In this document: one piece after another, positions 18,183-26,621 of the stretch
How the letters are laid out: each line of letters opens with the position of its first letter
Numbering within the stretch: position 1 is the first letter of the stretch
Translations under genes and position numbers: made by a program
Assembly (NCBI GenBank): GCA_963734575.1
Contig: CAVTHT010000011.1
Span: 62,001-126,000 of the forward strand
From: CAIWHR01 sp963734575
GTDB taxonomy: Bacteria; Pseudomonadota; Gammaproteobacteria; Burkholderiales; Casimicrobiaceae
Direction: 5' to 3'
DNA: 64,000 nucleotides
Notes under the pieces: model-generated
Told to the model about the DNA's origin: nothing
The model's database searches: none
Seen by the model: only the letters and a program-made list of their open reading frames with translations

Positions 18183-18395
18183 ACGGCATGGACGGCAGCG
18201 TTCCTTTCCGGCATTCGGTGCCGGCGCCACGTTCTCGCACGTTCGATCGCATGGCGGACGCTGTCGTTCTCGTCGGGTCGCCGCGGTCATCGATGCCGCA
18301 CAGCTCATCGGGTTCGCCGAAATCCTCCGTGCACCGGAGTTTTGCCGAAGGAGAACGGAGATGAAATGGGTAACACGCGAACGACCGAAGGTTGA
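18180..18395 (+). CDS. Small leader ORF starting MTAWTA, overlapping the ChrB-domain gene start
   Basis: A 71-codon frame starts ATG at 18180, seven bases after the SD-like GAAGAAGGG. Its first six residues MTAWTA match the small ORF upstream of chrA, with different third codon bases at four of the five codons after ATG, so the peptide start seems to be conserved as protein. The remainder is Arg-rich, has no similarity to the other ORF, and ends 35 nt inside the ChrB-domain gene. Translation through it could affect initiation at 18361. It may be a leader peptide or a decayed gene. Confidence 0.4.
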   Translation: MTAWTAAFLSGIRCRRHVLARSIAWRTLSFSSGRRGHRCRTAHRVRRNPPCTGVLPKENGDEMGNTRTTEG

Positions 18396-18804
18396 CCGGA
18401 TCGCCTGCCCGTGGCTCATCGCGCGTTTCATCGACGACGAGCCCGAGTTTCTGTACGTCCCCGCCAGGCGGGTGCGCGAGGTCGCCGACGCAACCGGAGC
18501 CATCCCGTACGACGTGGCCGGTGCCGAGCTCGGCCATGTCGGCGAGCTCTGCAGCTTCGATGCCTTCCTGAAGAAGTACGCGCTCGCCAAACCCGCGCTC
18601 GCGCGGCTGGCGATGATCGTGCGCGGCGCCGATACGTCGCGGCTCGACCTGACGCCGGAATCAGCGGGGCTCTATGCCACCTCCGTGGGGCTCGCGCGAA
18701 CCTTTGCCGACGACCACGAGTTGCTGAGTCACGGCCTCGTCATGTACGAGGCGCTCTACGCGTGGTGCGAGGTGCAGCCGGCGTGGGATGGCGCGGGTTG
18801 CTGA
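18361..18804 (+). CDS. ChrB C-terminal-domain protein (chromate resistance)
   Basis: Protein of 147 residues consisting only of the C-terminal domain of ChrB. The family start KWVTRERPKVDRIACPWLI is clear, then RFIDDEPEFLYVP and FDAFLKKYAL. The N-terminal ChrB regulatory domain of the roughly 300-residue chromate-sensing protein is absent. The Cys-Pro-Trp and conserved His/Asp residues could bind a metal or oxyanion, but no function is proven for the stand-alone domain. It has its own promoter and a leader shared with chrA, 10 kb away on the other strand. A purine-rich GGAGAACGGAG site precedes the ATG. Likely part of a chromate or oxyanion response. Confidence 0.85.
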   Translation: MKWVTRERPKVDRIACPWLIARFIDDEPEFLYVPARRVREVADATGAIPYDVAGAELGHVGELCSFDAFLKKYALAKPALARLAMIVRGADTSRLDLTPESAGLYATSVGLARTFADDHELLSHGLVMYEALYAWCEVQPAWDGAGC

Positions 18805-18890
18805 GCGCGGTGCGCGTGCGCGCTTCGTGCCGGGCAATCGTCGGCGCGCTCGTGTCGCGCCATAGGACCGTGGGCATGGTCAGTGCGCAA

Positions 18891-18916
18891 GAAGAAGGGG
18901 CTGCGCATGCAGCCCC
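18891..18916 (-). terminator. Rho-independent terminator of the EB_dh-type gene
   Basis: On the minus strand GGGGCTGC-ATGC-GCAGCCCC forms a perfect 8 bp stem followed by TTCTTCTT. It lies 25 bp beyond the stop of the 18941 gene in the convergent gap. Confidence 0.6.
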
Positions 18917-18940
18917 CTCGCGTTTCCGATGCCGCCCGCC

Positions 18941-19990
18941 TTACTTCGCGAACTTGAGCTTGAGCACGCCCGAGTTGAATGCGTGCCGCACCTGCGCGTT
19001 GTCGAACGCCGCGAAGCCAAATGGGTACTCTGCGTCGAGATCCTTGAACTGGACGTCGAACCTGCCATCCGTCACGAGCTTGCGCGCGATCACGAACGTG
19101 TACCTGCCGTCCTTGTAGTCGAGCACGGTGTCGATGGCTCCACGCTCGCCGGTGAACTTCGAGACGAGGATCGAAGCGACTTCGTCGCCGGCGACGAACC
19201 TGGCGTCATCGAACGGCACCTTGTCCTCGGCCTTGAGGTAATACAGCCCACCCTTGTTCGCGGCCTTGCCATCCTTGCTCATGAACTCCGGCTTGCCGTT
19301 CACGAGCTTGACGTCGTCGTAGCCGCCACCGGTCTTGGGATCGCTCTTGCGGCCGGCCTCCGGGGACTTGTCCTTGTCGAAGCGGGTGTGATCGACGTAC
19401 TGGTTGTCGACCTGGCCGATGTATCCGCCACGAACCGACTTCATGTGCCAGATGTCGCCGAGCTCGCCCTCGCTGGCCGTGTACTTGTTGCCGTAGGGCT
19501 TGCCCGGCTCACCGGCGTGGCACGTCGCGAAGCAGCCGATCTTGTCGAAATTCTTGATCGAGTTGCCGATCGTCCAGATGAACGCGAACTTGTCCTCGTA
19601 GTACTTGTTGTTGTCGCCGCCCTTGTCATCCGGGTCCGACAGCTTCTTCCACGAGCCGTCGGCCTGCTTCACGAACGGGCTGCGCCGCACGGATTGCGTC
19701 GGATCTTCGTACTGCAGCAGGATGTACAGGGTGTCGGCGGTGTAGGCAGCTTTCATGGCGACGTTGCTGCTACCGCCGTTGAAGTTCTGGCCGCCGCTGA
19801 TCTTGAACTTCATCTCGGGCGTCTTGGCCCACGTCGGATCGGTGCCGAGGGCGGCGAGGCTCGGCGCCTGGGCTGCCTTCACGGCCGTCAAGGTGTTCTG
19901 CGCGACGGCGGGGGCGCTCAGCGCGAACAACGCACCCAACGCGATCGGTAATGCCAATCTGCTTGCTCGGAACACTGGGTTCTCCTTCAT
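18941..19990 (-). CDS. Exported haem-binding protein, ethylbenzene dehydrogenase gamma-subunit-like (EB_dh), with a CX3CH motif
   Basis: Intact protein of 349 residues with a signal peptide at residues 1-31 (LPIALGALFALSAPAVAQ), so periplasmic. The fold-type is that of the haem-binding gamma subunits of DMSO-reductase-family enzymes and related c-type cytochromes: AAYTADTLYILLQYEDPTQS and, at the end, FGFAAFDNAQVRHAFNSGV. Cys153-FAT-Cys157-His158 is a CX3CH haem-attachment motif, one residue longer than the usual CXXCH. There are no partner catalytic subunits nearby, so it may be a stand-alone electron carrier. Two FNR/ANR-like boxes upstream (20114, 20154) suggest low-oxygen control. Gene is followed by a good terminator. 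Confidence 0.75.
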   Translation of the reverse strand: MKENPVFRASRLALPIALGALFALSAPAVAQNTLTAVKAAQAPSLAALGTDPTWAKTPEMKFKISGGQNFNGGSSNVAMKAAYTADTLYILLQYEDPTQSVRRSPFVKQADGSWKKLSDPDDKGGDNNKYYEDKFAFIWTIGNSIKNFDKIGCFATCHAGEPGKPYGNKYTASEGELGDIWHMKSVRGGYIGQVDNQYVDHTRFDKDKSPEAGRKSDPKTGGGYDDVKLVNGKPEFMSKDGKAANKGGLYYLKAEDKVPFDDARFVAGDEVASILVSKFTGERGAIDTVLDYKDGRYTFVIARKLVTDGRFDVQFKDLDAEYPFGFAAFDNAQVRHAFNSGVLKLKFAK

Positions 19991-20113
19991 GGTGACGCCG
20001 TCGTGCTGGCGGCGTCGGGACCTCGGGGTCGCTCGCCGGCCTCATCGCCCGGTGCGATGCATCCGAACGCGACGCCGATCGGAGACAGGCTAGCCCTCGC
20101 CCGGGCGAGGTGC

Positions 20114-20127
20114 CTGATGCAGGTCAA
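20114..20127. promoter_or_regulatory. FNR/ANR-like half-degenerate box
   Basis: CTGATGCAGGTCAA resembles the consensus TTGAT-4 bp-ATCAA with two mismatches. It is 124 bp upstream of the EB_dh-type gene start (19990) and 27 bp from a better box at 20154. Confidence 0.35.
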
Positions 20128-20153
20128 ATGGAGCGGTGGTGCGCGGTGATACG

Positions 20154-20167
20154 TTGACGTGCATCAA
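20154..20167. promoter_or_regulatory. FNR/ANR-like box
   Basis: TTGACGTGCATCAA matches TTGAT-4 bp-ATCAA with one mismatch. It lies in the 250 bp gap upstream of the EB_dh-type gene and after the NRAMP gene end (20241). Orientation of genes makes the EB_dh-type gene the likely target. Confidence 0.45.
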
Positions 20168-20240
20168 CGACGGTGCGCGCCGACGTGCGCGCACGCAGCC
20201 GTGCGCGCGGCGACGCTGCGCGGGGAGATGCCGACTGCGC

Positions 20241-21596
20241 TCAGCGCGTCGCGAACATCGCGAACACCGCGGCGCCCATCGTCCAGGTGGCGAGCCAGCC
20301 GAGGAGCTTCAGCCGCCGCGTGATGGTGAAGTCGCCCATCACCTTCGGATCGTCGGCGAGGAGCATCGTCACGACCATGATCGGCACCGCGATGACGCCG
20401 TTGATGACTGCGGCCCAGAAGAGCGCCTGGATGGGCTTGATCGGCAGGAAGTCGATCGCGACGCCGCCCAGTGTCGCGAAGGTGATGATGGCGTAGAACT
20501 CGCGCGCCTGCAGGAGCTTGAGATCGAGGCCTGCGCGCCACTTGAACGTTTCGGCCATCGCGAACGCCGCGGAGCCCGCGAGCACGGGAACCGCGAGCAT
20601 GCCGGTTCCCACGATGCCGAGGGCGAACAGCAGGAACGCGAAGTTGCCGGCAAGCGGCTTCAGCGCCTCTGCGGCTTGCGCCGATGACGTGATCTCGCGC
20701 ACGCCCGCCGCATGCAGCGTCGCGGCGGCCGAGAGCACGATGAAGAGCGCGATCAGGTTGGAGAAGGCCATCCCGAGGTAGGTGTCGATCTTGATCCGCC
20801 GCAGGTGCCGGCGGGCGCCCTCCGGCGAGCGCTTGAGCGGCTCCGCCTCGGGGTCGGCCTTCAGGTCCTCGACCTCCTGCGCCGCCTGCCAGAAGAAGAG
20901 ATACGGGCTGATCGTGGTCCCGAAGATGGCGACGATCACCGTCAGCGTCTCGGTGGTGAGCGACGCGCGCGGCCAGACGATCGCCACCAACGCCTCGCGC
21001 CATGGCACCGCCACCGTGAACATCACCGCGACGTACGCGAGCAGGGCGAGCGTGAGCCACTTGAGGTAGCGCACGTATCTCTGGTATGGCATGTAGATCT
21101 GCAGCAGCAGGCAGGTGAGGCCCACGATCACGATCGGGGCACGCGAATCCCCGCCGACGAGAAGATTGAGCGCGTCGCCCATCGCCGCGATGTCGGCCGC
21201 GATGTTGATCGTGTTGGCGACGACGAGCATCAGCACGATCGGATAGAGCACGATCACGGGAAACCGCGCGCGAATGTTCGCCGCGAGGCCACGTCCCGTG
21301 ACCCGGCCCATGCGCGCGCTGACCATCTGGATGCCGACCATCAACGGGTACGTCAGCACCAGGGTCCAGCCCAGCTGGTAGCCGAATTGCGCGCCCGCCT
21401 GCGAATACGTCGCGATGCCGCTCGGGTCGTCGTCCGCGGCCCCGGTGATGAGTCCGGGGCCGAGCTGGTCGACCCAGCCCTGGGGCTGCTTGTTCTTCTC
21501 CGTCTCTTTTCCGGACGCGCCGCTGGCGGCAGCCGCGCGGCTGCCGCGTGCGGCACGCGCGTTCTTGCGAGGTGGGACTTTACGGACTGCAGGCAT
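20241..21596 (-). CDS. NRAMP-family divalent metal transporter with non-canonical metal-site motifs
   Basis: Multi-pass inner-membrane protein of 451 residues, intact, with about eleven hydrophobic segments after a basic Ala/Arg-rich cytoplasmic tail (residues 1-40). The family opening GPGLITGAADDDPSGIATY is clear. The canonical TM1 DPGN becomes Asp57-Pro-Ser-Gly60, and the TM6 MPH region reads Ser230-Pro-Tyr232 (FGTTISPYLFFWQ). Thus Asp is kept, but the Asn and the soft-metal-binding Met are gone. In NRAMP proteins the Met selects transition metals over Mg and Ca; its loss suggests a harder cation or another role. It stands alone between the EB_dh-type gene and the DUF1223 gene. Confidence 0.85.
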   Translation of the reverse strand: MPAVRKVPPRKNARAARGSRAAAASGASGKETEKNKQPQGWVDQLGPGLITGAADDDPSGIATYSQAGAQFGYQLGWTLVLTYPLMVGIQMVSARMGRVTGRGLAANIRARFPVIVLYPIVLMLVVANTINIAADIAAMGDALNLLVGGDSRAPIVIVGLTCLLLQIYMPYQRYVRYLKWLTLALLAYVAVMFTVAVPWREALVAIVWPRASLTTETLTVIVAIFGTTISPYLFFWQAAQEVEDLKADPEAEPLKRSPEGARRHLRRIKIDTYLGMAFSNLIALFIVLSAAATLHAAGVREITSSAQAAEALKPLAGNFAFLLFALGIVGTGMLAVPVLAGSAAFAMAETFKWRAGLDLKLLQAREFYAIITFATLGGVAIDFLPIKPIQALFWAAVINGVIAVPIMVVTMLLADDPKVMGDFTITRRLKLLGWLATWTMGAAVFAMFATR

Positions 21597-21658
21597 GCGC
21601 GCTCCCGGTGGGCCGCGCCATGCTAGCCTCGACGTGCGGCGCGCTCAAGCGCCGTCGA

Positions 21659-22443
21659 TCAGGATCCTTCGCAGAGCGGCAGCACGACCGACTGCAGCAC
21701 ACCACCCGTGCCCTCCTCCACGAAACCGATGACGGTGGATTGCCGCCCGCGTTCGCGCGGCAAGGGCAGGCTGATCGACGCCGCTGCGTGCCCGCCGGCA
21801 TCGAAGCGCACGGGACCGGAGAGCGCGCGCACCACGTGCGTGTGCACGAGCCGCGCGCCGGAATTTTCCCCCGACGTGACGTTCGAGGTGAGGTCGCTCT
21901 CGGTGAGCGCCACGTAGGCGACCGCCTGCGTCCTGCCCTCTTTCCACCGCGGCCTTCACGTCGACGAGCACCGCCGACGACGTGGTGCGGACCGCGAGCT
22001 CGATGGCCGCGCGCGCGGGCTCGGCCGCAATGCGGCGCAGGACACCTGCGACATCGGCACTGCGCCACAGGCCGACGTCGCGGCCCTGCAGCAGGAGCTG
22101 CGGCGTGTACACCGTCCGCCCGCCCGCGGCATGCACGCGTTCCTGCTGGCGCAGCGGTGAACTCGTGCTGGGCGAAGCGATCGGTCCAGCCGAGCTGGTT
22201 CCAGTAGTCGACGTGGAATGCGAGCACCGCAGTGCGCTCGCTCGCCGCGGCGGGGGCTGGAAACGTCGCGCGCAGCCAGCGCTCCGCGGGCGGACAGCTG
22301 TCGCAGCCTTCCGACGTGTAGAGCTCCACGAGCGGCACCGTGCGGGAGGTACTCGCAGCCGAACAGCTCGTCGGCGCTGCCGCGGCGGGTGCGGGCACCG
22401 CGAGGCTCGCCAGAAGAATCGCGCAGTAGATGGATCGCGTCAT
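21659..22443 (-). CDS. DUF1223 secreted thioredoxin-like protein (two frameshifts)
   Basis: Exported protein of about 260 residues. A signal peptide (CAILLASLAVPAPAAAAP) is followed by the DUF1223 hallmark VELYTSEGCDSCPPAERWL, with a CDSC thioredoxin-type pair, and FHVDYWNQLGWTDRF. Breaks near 22165 and 21945 move the frame; between them lie VYTPQLLLQGRDVGLW and VRTTSSAVLVDVKAAVE, and the end is IGFVEEGTGGVLQSVVLPL. Members of the family are periplasmic and of unknown function, possibly redox. Same strand as and 62 bp upstream of the NRAMP gene. Confidence 0.8.
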
Positions 22444-22571
22444 GCATGCTCAGTCGCCGTGACGACCTCCTGCTTACACCGTTGTGACACCGGAGGGCGC
22501 CGACCTCGTGCTAGGATCGCGCGGCGTTGCCATGCGGGCAACGCATTGGACCAACGCGTGGGAGAACGGCC

Positions 22572-22833
22572 ATGGGCCTCATGGGCATCATCTGGACCAT
22601 CATCGTCGGTTTCATCGTGGGCATCGTTGCGCGTGCGCTGATGCCCGGCGTGGACGCGCTGGGTTTCTGGCTCACGGCGCTGCTGGGGATCGGCGGCTCG
22701 CTCGTCGGCGGCATCGTCGGCAGCCTTCTTTTCCGTTCACCCGGCGGCGGCTTCCGCCCGGCCGGCTTCGTGCTGTCGGTGCTCGGCGCGATCCTGTCTC
22801 CTGTGGCTCTATCGCCACTACATGATGCCGTGA
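22572..22833 (+). CDS. GlsB/YeaQ/YmgE-family stress membrane protein (one frameshift)
   Basis: Small membrane protein of about 86 residues with three hydrophobic helices. The first is IIWTIIVGFIVGIVARALMPG; then comes the Gly-rich ALLGIGGSLVGGIVGSLLF. The family is also called transglycosylase-associated protein and is induced by stress in other bacteria. One extra base near 22797 breaks the third helix; corrected, it ends LLWLYRHYMMP and stops at 22833. A GGAG-containing site precedes the ATG at 22572. Confidence 0.8.
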
Positions 22834-22871
22834 GCGGTCGACCGCCGGCGCTGCACTTCGTCCGGCGCGCG

Positions 22872-23830
22872 ATGACCGATCTCGCCGATCTCGAGGCGGC
22901 CGCACGCGACGTCTACGCGGCGATGCCGCCGACGCCGCAATACGCGTGGCCGCTCCTCGCCGCAGCGCGCGGGCCGCGAGATCTGGGTCAAGCACGAGAA
23001 CCACACGCCGATCGGCGCGTTCAAGGTGCGCGGCGGCCTGCATCTGCTGGCGCGCCTCGCGGCCGGAGCCGGCGCCGCCCGCCGGGATCATCAGCGCGAC
23101 GCGCGGCAATCACGGCCAGAGCCTCGCCTTCGCCGCGCGACGCCATGGCATGCGCTGCGTGATCGTCGTGCCGCGCGGCAACTCGGCCGGCAAGAACGCA
23201 TCGATGCGTGCGTTCGGCGCCGAGCTGATCGAGCACGGCCGCGACTTCGACGAAGCCCGCGAGCACGCAGCGCGCCTCGCGGAAGCGCAGCAGCTCCATT
23301 TCGTCGGGCCATTCATGCCCGAGCTCGTCGCGGGCGTCGGCACCTACGCGCTGGAGCTCTTCCGCCACGCGCCGGAGCAGGACACCGTGTACGTGCCGAT
23401 CGGCTGCGGCTCGGGCATCTGCGGGCTCATCGCCGCGCGCGATGCCCTGGGCCTCGCGACGCAGATCGTCGGCGTGGTGTCGGCGTCGGCGCAACGCCTA
23501 TGCGCAGTCGTTCGCGGCGCGGCGCGTCATCGAGACCGCGACCGCCACCACCATTGCCGATGGCATGGCCGTCCGGGTGCCCGTGCCGCGCGCGCTCGAC
23601 ATCATCCTTGCGCGGCGCTGCGCGGGTGGTCGAGGTGACCGACGACGAAGTGCGCAGCGCCATGCGCATCTACTTCGAGGACACGCACCAGGTGGCCGAG
23701 GGCGCCGGTGCAGCGCCGCTCGCGGCCGCACTGAAGGAAGGTTCGCGCGCCGGTACGACGCTGTGCGGTGATCCTCTCCGGCGGCAACGTCGATCGCGAC
23801 GTCTACGCGAGCGTGATCGGCGCCGCGTAG
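22872..23830 (+). CDS. PLP-dependent threonine/serine dehydratase-like protein (about five frameshifts)
   Basis: Fold-type II PLP enzyme of about 318 residues. The PLP Lys lies in PIGAFKVRGG, then SATRGNHGQSLAFAARRHGM, VPRGNSAGKNASMRAFGAELIEHG, and the phosphate-binding Gly-rich loop VPIGCGSGICGL. The end reads GGNVDRDVYASVIGAA. It deaminates threonine, serine or a hydroxy-amino acid in relatives. The frame changes near 22973, 23062, 23492, 23620 and 23765, the worst density in the window. All family blocks are nevertheless present in order, so I count it as error-laden, with genuine decay the alternative. Start is ATG 22872; a GTG at 22830 would overlap the previous stop. Confidence 0.75.
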
Positions 23831-23843
23831 CCCGCCGCGCGGC

Positions 23844-25439
23844 TCAGAGCCGGCGCACGCGCGTCTGCGACTGCTCGCGCAGGTACTGGGGCAGGTAGTA
23901 GAGCGAACCGGCGGCGCGGCCGGTCGAGCCCGAGCCTTTCCAGCCGCCGAACGGCTGATAGCCCGGCCATGCGCCCGTGGTGGCACCTTGCGGCCGGTTG
24001 GCGTAGCAAACGCCGGCCTCGATGTCGCCGAAGAAGCGCTCGCATTCGTCGTCGCTGCCGTAGAAGCCGGCCGTCAGGCCGTAGTCGCTCGCATTGGCGA
24101 GCGCGATGCCTTGCTCCACGCTGTCGATCGGTGCGACCAGAACGAACGGCGCGAACAGCTCGCGCTCCCACAGCGGATGGTCGAGCGGCGCCCGCGCGAT
24201 CGTCGGTGCGCAGAAGAACCCGTGCGCGAGATCGCCATGATCGAGGCGCTCGCCGCCGTGCACGATGGCGCCGGCTTCGCCGAGCGCGCGAATCTGCGAT
24301 GCCGCGTCCTCGTAGCGCGCGACCGCGGAGGCATCGATCACCGGACCCATCCAGTGCTCGCGCGCGATCGGATCGCCGATCCTGATGGCCTGCGTCCACT
24401 GATGCAGGTCCGAGATGAAATCGTTGAAGACGCTCTGCTCGACGAACACGCGCGAGCACGCGGAGCACTTCTGCCCCGAGAGCCCGAACGCCGAGCGCAT
24501 CACGCCAAGCGCGGCGTCGGCGACGCGGGCACGGCGGCTGACGATGGCGGCGTTCTTGCCGCCCATTTCCGCGATGCAGGGGCGCGGCCACGTCCCCGCC
24601 GCGAAGCTGCGGTAGAGGTGCATGCCGACCTGGTAGCTGCCCGTGAACGTGAGTCCCGCGACCTGCGGGTTGCCGATCAGCGCCTCGCCGATCGAGCCGC
24701 CCGGGCCCGTGATGTAGTTGAAGACGCCAGGCGGCACGCCGGCGTCGCGCAGGGCATCCGCGAGCAGCCGACCGCTCCAGGGCGTCGCCGACGCCGCCTT
24801 GAATACCACCGTGTTGCCCGCGACGAGCGCCGCGCCTGCAGGCCCGCCGGCGAGCGCGAAGGGAAAATTGAACGGTGCGATGACGGCCCACACGCCATGG
24901 GGCTTGAGCACGCTCGTGTTCTCGCTCACGAAGCCCGCGAGCGGGTCCTGTGCCATCGGGCGCACGTAACCGTCGTTGTCCTCCATGCGATCGCAGTAGT
25001 AGGCGATGAGGTCGGCCGTCTCCTGCACCTCGCCGAGCGCCTCCATGCGGTTCTTGCCGACCTCGAGCGCGAGTGCCGCCCCGAGGAAGAAGACGCGCTC
25101 CTCGATCAGCGCAGCGGCGCGGCGCAGGACGGCGACGCGCTCGGTCCACGGCGTGCGCGACCACGCGGGAAACGCACGCTGCGCGGCCGCCACGGCGGCA
25201 TTGGCGTGCCCGGCATCGCCGGCCTGGAAGCGGCCGAGGACCACGCGATGATCGATCGGGCTGCGCACCTCGAAGCGCTGCGTCGCGCGCTCGCCGCGGC
25301 CGTCGATCAGCATCGCGTGCTCGGCGCCGAGGTGCGCGCGGACGCGCGCGACCGCGTCGTCGAACGACGTGTGCAGCGCCTCCGGCGGCTCGAACATCGT
25401 GGAGTAGGTGAGCTTGAAGGTGGACGGTGAGTCGTTCAT
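23844..25439 (-). CDS. Aldehyde dehydrogenase, 1-pyrroline-5-carboxylate dehydrogenase-like
   Basis: NAD(P)-dependent aldehyde dehydrogenase of 531 residues, intact. Landmarks: the coenzyme-site stretch VWAVIAPFNFPFALAGGP, GNTVVFKAASATPWSG, GLTFTGSYQVG, the general base Glu in AEMGGKNAAIVS, the nucleophilic Cys in GLSGQKCSACSRVFVE, and the end WPGYQPFGGWKGSGSTG. The overall pattern is closest to P5C (glutamate semialdehyde) dehydrogenases, which finish proline degradation, but there is no proline dehydrogenase here, so the aldehyde is uncertain. It is convergent with the dehydratase-like gene, 13 bp apart. Confidence 0.88.
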   Translation of the reverse strand: MNDSPSTFKLTYSTMFEPPEALHTSFDDAVARVRAHLGAEHAMLIDGRGERATQRFEVRSPIDHRVVLGRFQAGDAGHANAAVAAAQRAFPAWSRTPWTERVAVLRRAAALIEERVFFLGAALALEVGKNRMEALGEVQETADLIAYYCDRMEDNDGYVRPMAQDPLAGFVSENTSVLKPHGVWAVIAPFNFPFALAGGPAGAALVAGNTVVFKAASATPWSGRLLADALRDAGVPPGVFNYITGPGGSIGEALIGNPQVAGLTFTGSYQVGMHLYRSFAAGTWPRPCIAEMGGKNAAIVSRRARVADAALGVMRSAFGLSGQKCSACSRVFVEQSVFNDFISDLHQWTQAIRIGDPIAREHWMGPVIDASAVARYEDAASQIRALGEAGAIVHGGERLDHGDLAHGFFCAPTIARAPLDHPLWERELFAPFVLVAPIDSVEQGIALANASDYGLTAGFYGSDDECERFFGDIEAGVCYANRPQGATTGAWPGYQPFGGWKGSGSTGRAAGSLYYLPQYLREQSQTRVRRL

Positions 25440-25549
25440 GGCAGCTCGATACGCAGGTGGCGGGAAGTCGCGGAACGCAGCCCTCGGTGCCGGCGCACGC
25501 GTGCGCCAGGCACCGCAGCGCGGCACGTCCGTCTCGTGCTGGCGCGGGA

Positions 25550-26137
25550 CTACAGGAGATCGGCGGCGGGACCGAGGATCTGCGTGCGCAGATCACGGTA
25601 GCGAGGCAACTGGGGCGGGTACACGCAGATGTATTTTACCTGCGCGGCCTGCAGGCACCGCTGCTTGATGATCTCGAGCTTCTGGTCGCGCGGATTGGTC
25701 ACCTGGTCCGGTTCCCGCGAGTCGATGATCGCGAGGATCGTCGAGTCGCGATCGCAGATGACGAACCCGACGCGCTGGTCGGCGATCTTGCGAAACGCGC
25801 GCAGGCGTTCCATCCCCTGCGGCCCGATCTTCACCTGCAGCACGTCGGCGAGGCGTACGCGCGCGAAGATGTCGTGGCGCGGAAACGCCGCCTTGAGGAG
25901 CAGGAACACGACGCTCTCGGACTTGGTGAGGAAGCGCGGGCGCAGCAGGTAGAGCCCGGGAAGCTCGGCCGAGGACAGCAGGCGCGTGGTCTCGCCCTCG
26001 GTCCATTGCGCGGGGAGATCGCCGTCACCGAGGCCGCGCATGCCGCCCACGGCCTCCCGGTTGCGCCGGATGAGCCCGATCACAACCGCCGTCGCCAGAG
26101 CCATCATGGCGATGACGAAAAGGACTCCGGAGGTCAT
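25550..26137 (-). CDS. DUF2726-domain membrane-anchored protein
   Basis: Protein of 195 residues, intact. A single N-terminal membrane helix (residues 4-22, VLFVIAMMALATAVVIGLI) is followed by a cytoplasmic domain of the DUF2726 type: LTKSESVVFLLLKAAFP, DIFARVRLADVLQVK, VGFVICDRDSTILAIID, and LKY-like VKYICVYPPQLP near the end. The domain is distantly restriction-endonuclease-like in some analyses, but a catalytic set is not obvious. Function unknown. It lies 110 bp upstream of the aldehyde dehydrogenase on the same strand. Confidence 0.75.
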   Translation of the reverse strand: MTSGVLFVIAMMALATAVVIGLIRRNREAVGGMRGLGDGDLPAQWTEGETTRLLSSAELPGLYLLRPRFLTKSESVVFLLLKAAFPRHDIFARVRLADVLQVKIGPQGMERLRAFRKIADQRVGFVICDRDSTILAIIDSREPDQVTNPRDQKLEIIKQRCLQAAQVKYICVYPPQLPRYRDLRTQILGPAADLL

Positions 26138-26621
26138 GGCGCTCGAGGTGATGGTGGGTCCCGTTGGCGGCCTGGGTGCGCTGGCGTGGGTGGTGTCGCA
26201 GTTCTGCCGTGTACGCCACTAGTCTAATGCAAACAATCAAGAAGCGCGCCAGTGGCGCCGCGGCGCCGGCCCTTGGCTCCGCGCGTCGTGTTGCGCGATT
26301 GCCCGCGAAGCCGGTCCGATGACGGCTTACGACGCGGTCGACCACAGAAGTCTGTAAGGACCGGGAGCCGGGCCAGAACCCGGGCGCGGCACTGCCGGCG
26401 GCCGACGCGTAAACCGCTGTCGGCATCGACTACCGAGACGCGGACCGAGCTTCACGTACCGGGCATTTCACCCCGAGCTTGCGTTTGAATTTGCACGCTT
26501 ATCAGGGGGCGCGTCAGCGCCGTCCTACGGCAGCACCAAGCGCTCTCCGATGGAGCTTCGGGGCTGTCCCCGCTCCGCGCGGTCGGCCCAACGCCGTACC
26601 CTGGCTATTCGCAGCATTCCG
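26138..26621. other. 484 bp gene-poor stretch
   Basis: I find no ORF with convincing codon use, no tRNA or rRNA fold and no clear repeat between the DUF2726 gene and the small secreted protein. It must hold the divergent promoters; no good -35/-10 pair stands out. A minus-strand frame reaches 26426 but overlaps the real gene out of frame and has no domain signal. Confidence 0.5.

Noticed and set aside
17943..18590. 215-codon minus-strand ORF across the chromate leader
   Set aside because: Antisense to the ChrB-domain gene, and the conserved leader elements read on the plus strand.
22872..23830. Calling the dehydratase-like gene a true pseudogene
   Set aside because: Although it has about five breaks, every family block remains in order and the error rate is high in the whole window; decay cannot be shown.
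23988..25430. 480-codon plus-strand ORF opposite the aldehyde dehydrogenase
   Set aside because: The minus-strand frame holds a complete aldehyde dehydrogenase; the plus frame has no recognisable motif.
26025..26426. 133-codon minus-strand ORF
   Set aside because: Overlaps the DUF2726 gene out of frame and shows no protein-like pattern.
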